In this document: positions 33,947 through 47,440 of the stretch, one piece after another
Layout: every line of letters starts with the position of its first letter
Position numbering within the stretch: the first letter of the stretch is position 1
Assembly: GCF_030272615.1 (NCBI RefSeq)
Contig: NC_081414.1
Location: forward strand, 659,008,292-659,072,291
Length of the DNA stretch: 64,000 nucleotides
DNA from: Cryptomeria japonica
Taxonomy: Eukaryota; Streptophyta; Pinopsida; Cupressales; Cupressaceae
Reading direction: 5' to 3'
The notes under the pieces: model-generated
The model's database searches: none
The model's input: the letters and a program-made list of their open reading frames with translations, nothing else
Told to the model about the DNA's origin: nothing
Program-made: the position numbers and the translations under genes

Positions 33947-35033
33947 TTGTTAACAATACAAGAGAAAAATAGAGAAACATAAAAGAAACTTACTAGGGAG
34001 GACAAGGCCCAAAGTGTTTATCTTATTAATATAAACCTTTCTAACCTCTACCGGCTCCCAAATAAAATGATGTTGTATATCAATACATTAAGTATGAGAA
34101 TGGTACATATGATTCTTCATAAAAAAAATGGTCCACTCTAACTATGATAGTTTATATGAACACCATCTTTCTCTCACACCATACCACCTTACCTTATTTC
34201 ATATTATTTTTTAGAATTCCACCTTACCTTATGTCATATTATTTTTGAGAATTCATGTTAGATGTTGCTATAAAATATTAAGTTTGGTGATTAATTATGA
34301 TTTAATATGTAATCAATCACAATCAATAAGAATAAGAAAATAAATAAAGAGCTATAGAAACCACAAGATCATCTACAAATTGATGTTCATAACACATATA
34401 TGTGGGAAAACCTTTTTAAATAAAAACAATTCCACAAAGAGACACAATCTTTTATTATAACGAAACAAGAGAATATGTAATATAATAAGTTGTTCCTTCA
34501 ATCCTTGTCTCCTTTAACCTAAAGTCAATCTAACAACATTATGTTAGTATGACCTTTTATCCAACTTGTGATGTGAAACTACTATTCCAAGCTCTCATTT
34601 TATATCAAAATAGGCAAAGGTAAAACCACCGAGAAGATAATGTGATATGTGTAATATTTACAAGAATGATTCTATAAATTTCTTGACCTTTCACACCAAC
34701 CTAGGTGCCCATCTCAGAAAGATGATAAATGCAATCCACTAAATGATGAAACAACTACCTATGTGCCGAAAAGAGAAAGTCAAATTTCTAACACCTATCT
34801 TACACATATTACAATATCATAGGTACTTTTAAAACATAAATTCTCATCATATATTGTCATTGATTCCCTTCCACTTCATTTCAAGTGGAAATTGATGTCA
34901 AGTACTAATCTAACCCCGTATTCAATGCCCCATATAATCAAACTTGCCAAATTTATAGAAGAATATTTTATTCCACATATTTATTACTCTCACAGCTATA
35001 TCTTATTTCATTCATTCCATTATCTTTTTAGAT
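33947..35033 (-). repeat. Copia 3' untranslated remnant and a second, truncated LTR copy
   Basis: Bases 33947-34250 match 45013-45232 and correspond to the end of a copia element before its PPT. From about 34257 (tgttagatgttgctataaaa) a second diverged copy of the 33039-33934 LTR begins. It is cut at 35033 where the next LTR-like unit starts. A small local duplication (ccttacctta...atattattttt) lies at 34190-34250. Confidence 0.5.
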
Positions 35034-35399
35034 TGTTAGTGTGAACATGTTATTTTACCTAACGCTCACCATCTAACTCCTATTCACATAAGTTCACTTA
35101 AGCTTACATATGGCATGTCATCTAGGTTAGCTGCCACTTTATGTCCCAAGTCATTAAATTAAGAAAAATATCATAATATTATGTAGTCATATGCCTCACC
35201 TTGTTCTATATAACCAAGAGCTTCTTATTATAATCTTAATCCATCATAATCAATCATTGTTGTATATTTGCATCATTTAATAGAATAACATTTTCTCTCA
35301 TATTTGATCTCTCCCTCTCTCTCTTGTGCTTTCATTGAATACCCAGATATTAAATGGCTATATTTTTATTTTATAGAGAATTCTATACTAATTACTACA
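35034..35399 (+). repeat. LTR-like unit, copy B (366 bp)
   Basis: It runs TGTTAGTGTGAACATG...ATTACTACA with a TATA-like ctatataacc near 35208. It is followed by TGATATTAGTTCTTGTG, a decayed TGGTATCAGAGC PBS. The flank before it is the same as before copies A and C. Confidence 0.65.
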
Positions 35400-38300
35400 T
35401 GATATTAGTTCTTGTGAGATTTGTTTCTTGTTGTTCTGATTCATAGATATAATATTTTAGATCTTGATTTCTCTTAAAAATTGAGTATGCTTTTCTCTTG
35501 CATCATATGATAACCCAAAGAATAAAAAATCAAGATTAAAAAAACTAGATTTTGAGAGGGTTCCTCTTTGTGGCTTTGTATTGTAAGTTCATTATGGAAG
35601 CAGGCGAGAGTAAATATAAGGTTACCATTGAGTTCAAAGTGTCCAAGAAACTCAATTTAGTTTTTTTATTTGTTAGAATTGAAATGTGAGGCTAAATCTA
35701 CATGGGTTTGAAATTTGGAGGGTTGTCAAATTCAAAAATAGCTATATTTTTACAACATTTTGAGTCAACTTTGAACTTTCTATTACATCCAAAAGGCCGA
35801 TGTACTTAAAAGATTTATTTTTAATTTGTCAATTTAGGCACTTTGTCTAAAGCCATAAAAAATACCCTCCTTACCTATATAGATTGTAGCTTTAAAATAT
35901 TTAATAGGATATTACCTAACATGGGCACTACATAGTTTTGGTGTCATCTTTGCATAGGAGGTATGTTATTTGAATTGAAATTTATATTTTGTGTATTATT
36001 TTTTAGATTTTGATTAAACAAAAAGTGACAATGTACTAGATGTACATTGTGCAGTTCACAAGGTGCCCTCTATACTAGCAACTATAGCCAATAGCCTACC
36101 ATAATGTGAGATGCCACATGTCATCCAATCAACCAAATATAGATCCTATGACTATTGTCATCTCATTGAAGACAATGATGATTATAAAAACATTGACTAT
36201 TGTCATCTCATTGAAGACAATGATGATTATAAAAACACTACTAAAACACTCAGTTGACTATAAAATCACTTCCATCCCTCAAATAATGGGTTTTCAAAAT
36301 TCTGAAGTTTATTTTGCAATCATCAAATTATTCTAGTACTAGAGGAGTATATTCTCTCAAGCCAGTAGTCACATCAACATGATGAAAATAGGTAGAATTC
36401 CTCCTAACTAGCCCCCTCTCCATTAGTGATTTGACTTTTACATTCTAATTTTGTAGGCTTCATTTTTAGTCATTAGGGATCCTTTTTGTAAGTTATTTAT
36501 TTATTAATTTGAGGTAAAATTTTGCATGATTTATCATGGTGTAGATAGTTTTTGATTTTGTTTTCTATATTTAAAAAAATAGATTCTTATAGGTTTTGTT
36601 GAGCAGTTTTCATTTCGGGAATTTTAAGGGCTTTTCTTTGGTTCATAGAATAAAAATATTGGGTGCAATTTTTTTAAGAGTACATAATTGTCTATGTGTT
36701 TTGTAAAGGTGTGATAAGATTTATCTCATTTTATTAGAAAATTATAATTTCAATTCTTTAACTAAAATTGTTGTCTATAATGTACTAAGATTAAGACCAC
36801 TTTTCTATTTTGACAAGTGGTAACTATAATAGTACTAGGTATAAAGTAGCAAAGATAATTGATAGAGTGATATTTTGGGGGCAATCTTATACTTTTATTG
36901 GATTGAGTCTTTTGATTGGTCTATGATGTGACTAAATTTGAGGATTTTATGACGGCTGTCAAAAGGTATCCTACTATAATCAAATTGGATAGATGAAACC
37001 ATAAGTATTATAGCGATAGAGTTTTAACACATTACGAGTGAATTCAATTTTTATCTTATTTATATCGACTAACTTTTAAACTCACGTCATCGTATTGGAA
37101 GAAAATTCCATGTCATTTTAAGCTAATATATTCTATTTGTTATTGGTTGTAGCATTAAAATTGAAACCTAATTGACCACCATTGTGATTGAGTTACCTCA
37201 TATACAACCTTCCCCAATAAAATAAGATGTCAGCTGTGATTGTATAGAGACAAGGAGCTACTCTACAACCTTGTCAGATGGATCTATGTAGCAAAATATA
37301 CAAGATAGAGATCCATTCATGACCAAAACCAGTTAATTATGAGAAACTACATAATAGAATTGTAAAACAGTAGTATTATTGAACAACAAGATACCCAATA
37401 AGATAAGGCATGAGCTATGAGTATATAAAGACAAGGAGATACTCTACAACCTTATCAAATGAATCTTTGTAGCAGAAATATACAAGATAGACATCCATTG
37501 ATGATCAAAACCAGTTTTGGTTGTTATCCACTTATTTAGATAACTCTTTGACCAAAACCATATCACTTTTAGTTGTTATCAAATTTATATGAGGTATATT
37601 TGTAGAACTCATTGGGCAACAAATGGATTCTACAATGAAAACTTGATACATTTGTCAGCTAAGAGACAACAATTAATTAGCTTTATTTTTTCTCTTTTCT
37701 GTCATTGGGCCCCTCCTTACCTTTTTAGTTTATTTTGCCTTTGAATTTAATGTGGATGTTTGGTAGGCACTTTCTCTTTTGTGAGGCGTTTGAATGGATA
37801 GTTTGGAATCATTGTTAGAGCCACTAAATTATTGCCATGTGTGAAGATTAGATTTTTTTTTTTGCAATGATTAAGGAAGGGTTGGGTTTCATTCAAGAAT
37901 ACCTTATTTGTGGGCTTCTAGAAGCCCTATGGGAATGTTATTACCGAACATTTTCCTCTTTCTTGAATCATGGAGAAGATCCAATTAGTTCTCCCTTGTG
38001 ACACTAAATGTATTTTGGGTTTTAACATGTCAAGGTAGGTAGGATTTCTAATGTATACTAGATCAAATGAACACTTGATATAACAGAGGTAATTAGTCAA
38101 GTCAGAGAAAACTTGATACATTATGTATATTAGATCAAATGACATAAGTCGACAACTCCCTTGTGAAACTAAATGATTTCTAATGTATACTAGATCAAAT
38201 GAATACTTAGTATAACAAAGGTAATTAGTTAAGTCAAAGAAAATTTGAGGATTTTATCATGACTATCAAAAGGTATCCTACTATAATAATAGGATTATGT

Positions 38301-40547
38301 CATTTGATCTAGTTCCTATTCACACTACGCTAAATGAAGTAACCAATACGAAATGATATATCTTAAACAAGATAAAGAGAGATAAAAAAGACTCGCAACC
38401 GGTCCATGATTGAAGCCTCTGGCCACAGTGATCTTCCTCCCTTTATAATGAACCTATAGACAGACAAAAAGGAAAATTGTTGGGGCTATGTTAAGAGGTT
38501 TGCCTCAGTCAAACCCTCGTTTCAATGTTTCCACCTCCACAAAAAACCAAGATAATAACCACAGATAAAATAAAGATGATAAAGAAACAAGTAGATAATA
38601 GATATGCTTGATAGAAACTACTAGATGTGGAACTATGAAATACAGATGAATGAAAAGAAAAGACTTTGCTTCAACACCCAAGAAACCATCACCCAAGGGA
38701 ACGAAGTTGAGCATCAAGAAATTCTCCAAAGCTGTGATAATGGTGGACATTGACTGCTAGAAAAACCTGTGTAAGATGAAGAATAGAATGCCTAGAGCTC
38801 AAGAAATCTCCAAATGATCAAGAAGACCTGAAATAAGCTTCAACGAATGAAATATAGATCCCATGGAAATTTTTTGACATCAGTGGCTACGAATAGAGGC
38901 ATTACAAACTCTTCTAGGCACATGCGTAATGCTTAAATGAACACCTGCAGGCTGACATATTTGCAGGATGCTTGCATGGGGCGCGAATGTCTCTACAACG
39001 CGTGGACATCTCCACAACACACTAGAGTCCATAAATCAAATGGTCATCATGGTTGAGAAAAGGCTAGATTCTAAGCTGACAAGGTGATCCATGTGGATGA
39101 AAGGAGAAGGAGACAAAGAATGACTCCAATTGGCTTAAAGCGAAGGTGCTTATGTGGCGTGAAATTGCACGGGGTGAAATTTACAATGTTACAATACTAA
39201 ATGCATATTAGGTTTTAACATGCCTTTAAAAGAAGCAATGTTCACTTCTTGCCTTTAAAGAATAGAGATTTTAAATATGATTTTATTTGGTTCAATATTT
39301 GACTATTGAGTGTAAAGATAAGGAGAACACTAGATTTATATATTTATGATATTTTGTGTATTATTATAATGGTAAAATTTGTGTATTCATGTTATTATTT
39401 ATTTAATTTTGGATATTTTTGATATAATGTTGTAATATAGTTATATATTGATAACTGGTACATTCTTATGTTAAGTTTGGTTCATATCATAATCTTATTC
39501 TATTTCTATTTTCGCATATTTATATGTCTATATATTTTTTCATTTATTTATCAATTATCATACTGATAATCACACCTACTATTATATATGTTTTCCATAT
39601 GATAAAATTATCATTTATCTCACTGAGTTCACTTATTTGCCACTTAGTATTAAACAAAGTTCATTCTTCAGGGCTATAGGATTGAACATGGAAATCACAT
39701 CTTCACATTCAAATTTCAACTTGCTTGCCACTTTATGTTTTGCAAATTGTTGCTATGTCTTTGAACTTTAAAAAATTCAATCTACAATTAGTCCATATCA
39801 ATAATCAAGGACAAATATTTATACCACACTTGAATTTTCTAGAGGACAAAATAAGAAAAGTTTACATCAAAATTATACAAGCCATCTACACCTTTGTGAA
39901 TGTTGTCTATGATCATTTGTTCAAAGCAGTAAAATTAATTTGTCTCGAGTGTTGCCTAGTAGAACTTGATCAATCCTTGCAATTCAACAATCTTCCCAAA
40001 GGTGTTTGTAAAGACCAGCTTGATAGAATTATATACAAAGAAAAGGTGAATGAATTTCTATATACATTCTATCAATTATTTCTCTCACAACTAAGATCCT
40101 TAGAATTCATCTTTCATTACAATAAAGGATTTTAGATCAATACTTTTTTATTGATAAACCTTATTTTTGGATCTTATCTAGGTTATATCTTCCTTTATTG
40201 GTGCTTCATAGCCATATATTTTTCTAGCATAGATATTTATAATGTAGCTATTATTTTCCAATCTTACCCACCCATGGATTAGCCTTTTGTATTTTAGATG
40301 TGATATCTTTTCAATTTTTATATCTAAGACTAATTTGTGTTGCCTTGTATTTTTCTCTCATAATCATATAGATTTAGTTATGCCATGAAATCTTAATCTT
40401 CCTTTAACAAGGAGGTCTTATATTAATCATACTATAGTTGCGCTCAATCAAATAAATATGAAGTCTATTTTGAAATGATCATGCTAACTAGGAAGGTGAT
40501 GAACATGATGCTCGTATAGCTAAGAAATATATTGTTATTATTGGGTA
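35400..40547. repeat. Decayed internal part of the composite repeat, copy B
   Basis: It is colinear with 23825-27900 but interrupted at about 38036-39200 by ~1.2 kb absent from copy A. Within that stretch aatgtatactagatcaaatga recurs (38050, 38177). A 45-bp tandem duplication (actattgtcatctcattgaa) covers about 36151-36240. Promoter-like modules lie at 37203-37330 and 37388-37650. No gene is seen. Confidence 0.55.
37388..37650 (+). repeat. Promoter-like module, copy 4
   Basis: ccaataagataaggcatgag, then gagtatataaagacaaggag, then actctacaacctt, then a degenerate gaggtatatttgtagaactc. A shorter relative lies at 37203-37330. Confidence 0.55.
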
Positions 40548-40954
40548 GGGTAAGTGCACCAAGATGGTGAACACAAAATCAGACACCATAAAAAAAATAA
40601 AATGAGCATAACGCATACGGGTTATTTGGAAAAAACAACCGTACACCTTACGATTAGGAAAATCCGAACCAAATGCATATGAGCTTTTATTATGATTAGT
40701 AACGTGTATGCAGTGTTTTAGTAATAAAAAACCATACACATTTTTCTGATTATAAATTATTATTTTGACCCGATTGGGTCTATTTTACTCGTAGCCTACA
40801 CCAAAAACCAACAGCGATCAAGCATAGTCCAAGGACCACGATCACGATTTTAGCCAAGCTATAAGCCAAAAAACACTGCCATGCTGTCAAAGAGGTTAGT
40901 TTATAGTTTATTTATGTATTTTTATTGTTCTCTATCTTGAATTTCCATTTGAAC

Positions 40955-41955
40955 CACATGGTCACGTTAGGACCCTCTACAATAACCTATCTTAGATTTT
41001 GAAGAGACAAAGCCATTTTCTTTTGGCAATGATTTTTTTGTTGATGCAAATATCATTAGTCACGTGCAGTGCAAAGTTGCAAGATAGGGTAAATCTCGTT
41101 TTGTTTATCGTATCCATGAACCATTAGCACAAGCATGTTCGGGTGGCCATTTTTATGCTAGTCATGGTCCTAGTTGGGTCCCCAGGTCGCCTGAACATTC
41201 AATGCCCTACCGTCGCAGCGCAATCTCCTGATTGCCCTAAGTTCAAAATATTGTCGAACTTTGACGGTTTGTTTCTTGAAATCCATAACACATACAAGTG
41301 ATCTGTTTAACCCCATAGGGTCATGTTACACCTCTCTACAATAACCTATCTTAGATTTTGAAGAGACAAAGCCATTTTCTTATAGCAACGATTTTTCTAC
41401 TGATGCAAATATCGCTAGACACATGCAATGCAAAGTTGCAAAATAGGGTAAATATCGTTCTGTTTTTCATATCCATAAACCATCAACGCGAGCGTGTCTG
41501 GGTGGGCATTTTTATGCTAGGCATGGTTCTAGTTGGGTCCCCAGATCGCCCAAATATTCGACGCCCTACTGTTGTGCCGCCATCTCTTGAGTGCCCTAAG
41601 TTCAAAAAATTGTTGAACTTTGATGGGCTATGTCTTTGAATTTGGGGCACATACAAGTGATCCCTTTAAACCCATAGGGTCACGTTAAGCCCCTCTACAA
41701 TAACCTATCTCATATTTTGAAGAGACAAAGCCATTTTCTTAAGGCAACAATTTTTCTACTGATGCAAATATCAATAGTTGCATGCAATGCAAAGTTGCAA
41801 GATAGGGTAAATCTCATTTTTTTTGTCATATCCATGAACTGTTAGTGCGAGCATGTCTGGGTGGTAATTTTTATGCTAGGCATGGCCCTCGTCAAGTCCC
41901 CATGTCACCTAAACATTCAACACCCTATCGTCGCGGTGCCATCCCTTTGTATATT
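40955..41955. repeat. 359-bp tandem repeat, about 2.8 copies
   Basis: The landmark aataacctatct begins at 40981, 41340 and 41699, exactly 359 bp apart. Each copy continues gattttgaagagacaaagcc and ends with a GC-richer part (ccctaccgtcgc). The third copy is truncated near 41955. Confidence 0.9.
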
Positions 41956-42104
41956 GATAGAAGAATAATGCATGAATTACACATTTGCAAAATAACAATG
42001 CACGAATTACACATTAACAAAAGTATAGTGCATGAATTTCAAGTAGAATCATAGATACAAAATTTATTACAAAATTTCATTTATGCATTTATAATCATTT
42101 GGTC

Positions 42105-42540
42105 ATTTATATATACAAAATTTGGCCCCTAAATAAGTACAAATTAGCTTATGGCCATCTATATACAAAATTTGGCCTCTGAATACATACAAATCATCTC
42201 ACGGTCGTCTATATACAAAATTTGGCTTCTGAATACATACAAATCAACTCATGGCTATCTATACAAAATTTGGCCTCTGAATACAAACAATCATCTCATG
42301 GTCGTCATGTATATACAAAATTTAGCCTCTCAATACATATAAATCAACTCATGGTTGTCTATACACAAAATTTGGCCTCTAGTTACATACAAATCAACTC
42401 ATGGTTGTCATCTATATACAAAATTTGGCGTCTCAATACATACAAAGCAACTCATGACCATCTATACATAAAATTTGGCCTCTAAATACATACAAATCAG
42501 CTCATGGCAATCTACATACACAATTTGGCCTCTCTAAATC
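42105..42540. repeat. ~50-bp minisatellite, nine copies
   Basis: The unit (tatatacaaaatttggcctc, then tacatacaaatcaactcatg) has its tttgg landmark at 42121, 42171, 42221, 42269, 42321 (tttag), 42371, 42424, 42475 and 42525, steps of 48-53 bp. Confidence 0.9.
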
Positions 42541-42664
42541 ACTCTACCCTTTTGTAGAATCAATCTAATAAACCTTGTGGATGAACTCTAACCCTTACTG
42601 TGTCAAGTATTGCCTCGTGGTCAGATTCATGAACTTTCCATAAATTTTTATTGAGCGGTCTACC

Positions 42665-42665
<1 letters not shown>

Positions 42666-42700
<35 letters not shown>
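42666..42700. repeat. (GA)n microsatellite
   Basis: About 35 bp of GA, followed by TA- and CA-rich sequence to about 42790. Confidence 0.95.
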
Positions 42701-42704
<4 letters not shown>

Positions 42705-43857
42705 TAGATAAATATTGATATATGAATATATGTATGTGTATATATATGGATATATGTACTTCTATATATATATATATATATACACACACACGTCTACATA
42801 TATGAAAATATGTATGTATACTTATATCAAACTATATATGAATATACCTATACTAACATATATATGAATTTTAAAGAACATAACCCAAACACGTTATTAT
42901 AGAAACATAACCGCGTACCTATTATTATTTTAAGAATAAAACCCTGTACACATTACTATACAAAATAATAACCTGTATGTGTTATTTAAAAATTAAAACC
43001 TCGTACGTGTGTTTCCTTGTACTTAGGCTTGGATGGCAAGGCTATGGCTTGGGAGCCTTATTTCCCTCCTTTTTACATGTTTTCTTCTTCCAATTTGGTT
43101 TCTCAACTTCATCATCATCAAGTTTACATATTATCAAGTGGCCAATTGTAAAATTTCCACCATAATTTCACCTATCTTCTGAGCTTTCTAACCATATATA
43201 TTTTTTAAAATTTGAACAACATTAACATATAAATCTTGAATTTCTTTTACCAATATCTCTAGAGTTCTCAGAGATAGATGTGTACCAATTTTTTAATAAC
43301 TTTTAAACTACTTGTCCAAAATTGAAAAAAGTTATATTATTTTTCTACACTTAATTATTTACACTTAAAAAAAAATGAATTTTTGATTATTTTGGTGCAA
43401 GTTATGTGACGCACGTGAACAGGTACCTAATTTTCAAGATGCGTCCACTTTGAAAAATCACCAAAAAAAAACTCAATAAAAAATTACAAAAAAATACACA
43501 ACTTTTAGTGCTCACTCTTAACTATCTTTCTACCAAAGGGTTTTTCAAAATAATAAATACAACTGTAACTTTTTTGATGCGCACATCAGTCACTTTGTTA
43601 TGTTTTGCTAAAAAAAACAAGAACACTTATGTGTGCGCAAAATATTTGACCCCCTTAATATTATCCAATTTTGGAAAAATTTAGTAGTTTGGAAACTAGT
43701 TTCAAAGTGCTACAATCTTTGTTCTTTGGATATCTTCAAATTTTGAGTGGATGAGTCTCAAATTGCTCCTCCAAGTCCAGGTTTAGCTGATTTCAGAAAA
43801 AAAGGTGTCCACTTATACCCCTCTTTTTGTTCACCATATTGGTGCACTTACCCGATA

Positions 43858-44194
43858 ACTACTTGTGGATTCTCATTAACACCCTTTCTCCTCAATAATT
43901 AGTTACACTTTGACATCAAAAAAATTAGTGAACAACCTTTTGGAATAAATAGTCTACATGGAATCAAATCATTGATGGCCTATTTAATAACAATTTTTTC
44001 CATCCTTCTTCCACGCTTTCTCTTATCCACTACCATAGCTTTTGATCTTCCCATTGTTAGTATTAGTCTTACTCCTATGATTACCATACCAACACTTGGT
44101 ACTCTGCCTACATCTCATTCTTCCATTCACATATTTACTAGTGTTATAACTTCTACCCATGTGTCTCACATCATACCTCTTTATCCAATATCTC
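43858..44194. repeat. Composite-repeat sequence beyond the TIR element
   Basis: It matches 32700-33030 (agttacactttgacat..., then tatccaat...tcacacta). No gene is seen. Confidence 0.5.
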
Positions 44195-45000
44195 ACACTA
44201 TTAAGTTTGAATAATAATAAGAGAATAAATAAAGAGTTATGAAAGCCACAAAATAAAGTAGAACATAAATATCAGTGGGAAAATGTTTATAGATGAAAAC
44301 CCGTCCAAAGAGAGTCACGAGATTGTCTTAATATGCACTAAGAGAATATATAATACACTCAACTTATTAGTTCAACCCTTGTATCCTTCATCCATATAAC
44401 CAATTTGAAAGCAGTATGTTAGCATAACCTTGCTTCAACCTTTTATGTGATACCACTACCCTAATCACTCATTTTATATAAAAATAGGAAAAGGTAAAAC
44501 CACTGAGGAGATAGCATGACAAGTGTATAATAATTACAAAATTTTCTTGACCTTTCACGTCGATCTAAGTGTCTATCTCAAAAGGATGATCAATTTAACC
44601 CTTTAAAAGATGAAACATCTACCTAGGTGGCCAAATGATAAATTCAAGTTTGTAGCAACTATCTTACACATACTACAATATCATAGATATTCTTACAACA
44701 TATCTTCCCATCATATACATTTACATTGATTCTCTTATACTTTATTTTGAGTGCTCAAGTTTCCATACTAATGTAACCCCATATTTGATGCCCCTTAAAA
44801 TCAAAATGGTCAAGTGTCTAGAAAAATATTCAATTTCACATGTGTCTCCAACTTTCATATCGACATCTTATTTCACCTATTCCATTATATTTAGACATAC
44901 ACAAATAAAATAATGCTTACAATATAATCATGGCTATCATTTGGACTAAACAAATTATTTACAAGGACTTGAAAGGTAAAAAGAACACCCAATCCTAACA
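44195..45000 (-). repeat. 3' LTR of the copia relic, minus orientation
   Basis: On the minus strand TGTTAGGATTGGGTG starts at 45000, directly after the PPT at 45001-45012. It is homologous to 33039-33934 but its far end is shortened (the last ~90 bp are missing). Confidence 0.6.
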
Positions 45001-45012
45001 TTCTCCCACTTG
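45001..45012 (-). other. Copia-type polypurine tract
   Basis: CAAGTGGGAGAA on the minus strand abuts the LTR start TGTTAGGA, the usual copia arrangement. The same sequence is at 33935-33946. Confidence 0.7.
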
Positions 45013-45237
45013 ATATTAACATTACAAGAGAAATATAGAGAAACATAAAAGAAACTAAGTACTAGGGAGGACAAGGCCCAACGTGCTTATCTTCTAAATA
45101 TAAACCTTTTTATACTCTATCAACTGCCAAATAAAATGATAGCTCGTTTATCAATACAAATGGTATGAGAATGGTACATATGATTATTCATAAAATAAAT
45201 GGTCTACTTTAACTATGGTAGTTTACATTCATCATCT

Positions 45238-46362
45238 TGATAGACTTATAAAGCACTGAGAGGGGGGGTGGGGTGAATCAGTGACAACAAAAACAATACT
45301 ACTTCAAACACAAACCGGTCAAGATAGTTAACCAGTTTACTTAATACTATGCATGAAATCCAAAGTGATATTAAAGCATCCACAACAAGTAAAACATCCA
45401 CCATAACACAAGTGTTTATATGTGGAAAACCCAACTGGGAAAAACCACGATGAGATGGGACTCACAAGTTAACTATCTACAGTAATAGGTAACTGACCTG
45501 TTAAGGTTTACAAAGTTCTCTGCTAGGAGCAAATCTTGTTAAAGATCCCAAAGCTCTGTTAGGAGCTATAGCTTGTTAAAGGTAGTAACCTGTTAGGAGT
45601 AACCTTGGTAGAGAATTTCAAACCCAAACTAATGGATCATTTGGTTAGAGGATTTTTACAATGAAGCTTGTTAGAGCTTACCTGGTTAGGAGATTCGACT
45701 GTTGTAGTGATTACAAAACAACAGGTGGTGTGATCTAGAAATAAAACATCTAGCTTGAATAGATCCTCTTCTACTCACTCAAAACTACATCACCGACACA
45801 CTCTGCAATGCCTTCAGTAAATCGCAACAAATTAACACTTTTATCTCGCGTCATAAAAATATTTCATCACAATGTCATTATATAGACATTAGATTTCATC
45901 TCGGCTTAGGAACCTCATCACAATTTCCTAGGTGCAATGTATCTGGACAATCTAACATAACACATCACAGATTGCCGCCAAATCTGTTGGTTAGGGATAA
46001 CTCATCATGACCGGTGATAACTCATCACACAATCAGTGAAACCGGTTGGAACACCGATACCAGTTAAGAGCTAACCTCTTCCAACTCATAGACCAATTGT
46101 CCTCCATTTTCCTCTTTGATGATTTCCACAGTATCTCCAAGCTAGTGTCATACCATTCCTGCATATATTGGTTAGACACCTTCAAAACCGATTGGACTTA
46201 TCTATACATATAATACCAGTTTGCAATACTAAGACTTAGGAGTAGTACCAATTTGTCTTATCTAAGATGACTATGACAATGTGAGCATAAGTGTGTGTAT
46301 ACATGTGCCATCAATGACAACACATAAATTCATCTATTACAAAAATCATCATCAAGCCAACA
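45238..46362. mobile_element. Solo LTR (1125 bp) inserted in the copia relic
   Basis: The sequence runs TGATAGACTTATAAAG...AAGCCAACA and is flanked by catct at 45233-45237 and 46363-46367. The related copy at 34140-34175 shows the site without the insert. TG...CA ends, a 5-bp duplication and no coding capacity indicate a solo LTR. It contains a G-rich run (gagggggggtggggtgaatc, 45260) and several cctgttagg/agctt repeats at 45490-45690. Confidence 0.75.
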
Positions 46363-46399
46363 CATCTTTCTCTCAAAATGAATTCTCATGTGTAGTGAA

Positions 46400-47440
46400 T
46401 TTTGTAACTGCATTACTTCCTTAGAAGCATGTGTTCTATCATGTACTCTATGTTTGAATTGAAAAGAGAAATGGTTTATTCCCTCTTATCCATCCAACTA
46501 ACTATAGCTCCAAATAAACTAAACATGTAGTTTCTCATAGACCTATTGTTATCCAAATAACTGACCCAATCTACTTATATAGAGCTCTTTTTACTAAAAA
46601 ACCTTGCCAAAAATATTAATTCTATGATTAAAAATTGCTTAAATAACAAAAATTCCATGTAGATATACAAACAACCTTATGACATAAGTCTAATGGTCCC
46701 TACCCTAGCATAAACATAACAAATTCATTAAGTTGTACAACACTCGCATAAAGAACATTATTCATATCTTTAAAATCATACTGAGATTTGGGAAATTATT
46801 CCAAGGATAGCTTAGTAATTACAAGAAATGTTATATTAATTGGAATACTATCTTGCATACCAAATATTTTATAGTTTCAAAATAATTTCTTTGATTTAAT
46901 AAAATATTTTTGTTAACTTGATCCCTATCAATTTCCATTCCTATAATATATTTTGTAGTCCCTAATCATTTCATATTAGATTTACTTGAAATATGGGTTT
47001 TATATTCCCTCACCATTCTCTTGTTGTTCTCAATGAGCAACATATCATCATAACATAACATAAAATAAAATATCAAAAACATATCATCAAAACATGATAA
47101 AATATTAAAGACTGCTATCATTCTATTTATAATAAAGACAATTACTTTATTTGTAATAAATCTAAGTTTTTGTTTCTCTTAATCACAAAATTATTAGGTT
47201 ACTTCATATAAATTTCATCTTTTAAATCCCCATACCAAAAAAAGTTTTAACATATATTTTCTCTACTTCTAAATTGCAAGTATCAACAATATAAAATAGG
47301 AATGTGATGAAATCTAATTTGATAAAGGAGATAAATTTTGTTTTAACTCTATCACCTATACATTGGAATAACATTTTCCCACTAGTTTAGCCTTATACAT
47401 CTCGAGTTTATAATTTTCTCTAAATTTATTTCTAACCAGT
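46400..47440 (-). pseudogene. pol: Ty1/copia pol relic: reverse transcriptase and RNase H
   Basis: Minus-strand reading gives, in order, YKAKLVGKCYSNV (about 47390), HGDLKDEIYM-like sequence near 47230, a YVDD-type box now CYDDMLLIENNKRMV (about 47055), YIIGMEIDRDQ near 46930, and the RNase H segment DWVSYLDNNRSMRNYMF (about 46570), GAIVSWMDKRE and NSNIEYMIEHMLL. This is the copia RT/RNase H order, with many stops and frameshifts. The PPT and LTR lie further along the same strand at 45012-44195, separated by the solo LTR. Confidence 0.75.

Larger units (their letters stand above)
40548..43853. mobile_element. 3.3-kb non-autonomous TIR element filled with tandem repeats
   Basis: The left end is GGGTAAGTGCACCAAGATGG and the right end, reverse-complemented, is GGGTAAGTGCACCAATATGG; both continue TGAACA, so ~26 bp match with one difference. 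Related host copies (near 32690, 58785 and 62820) lack the insert. The flanks are ggta (40544-40547) and gata (43854-43857), a possible 4-bp duplication with one change. No transposase frame is present. The interior carries a 359-bp tandem repeat, a ~50-bp minisatellite, a GA microsatellite and AT-rich sequence. The superfamily is not assigned. Confidence 0.75.

Noticed and set aside
41358-42054. Frames in the 3.3-kb TIR element (for example 41358-41639)
   Set aside because: They fall in the 359-bp tandem repeat and are not preserved from copy to copy, so they are not a transposase.
45238-46362. 6-bp duplication catctt with the insert starting at 45239
   Set aside because: Shifting by one base gives proper TG...CA ends and a 5-bp duplication, which fits an LTR better.
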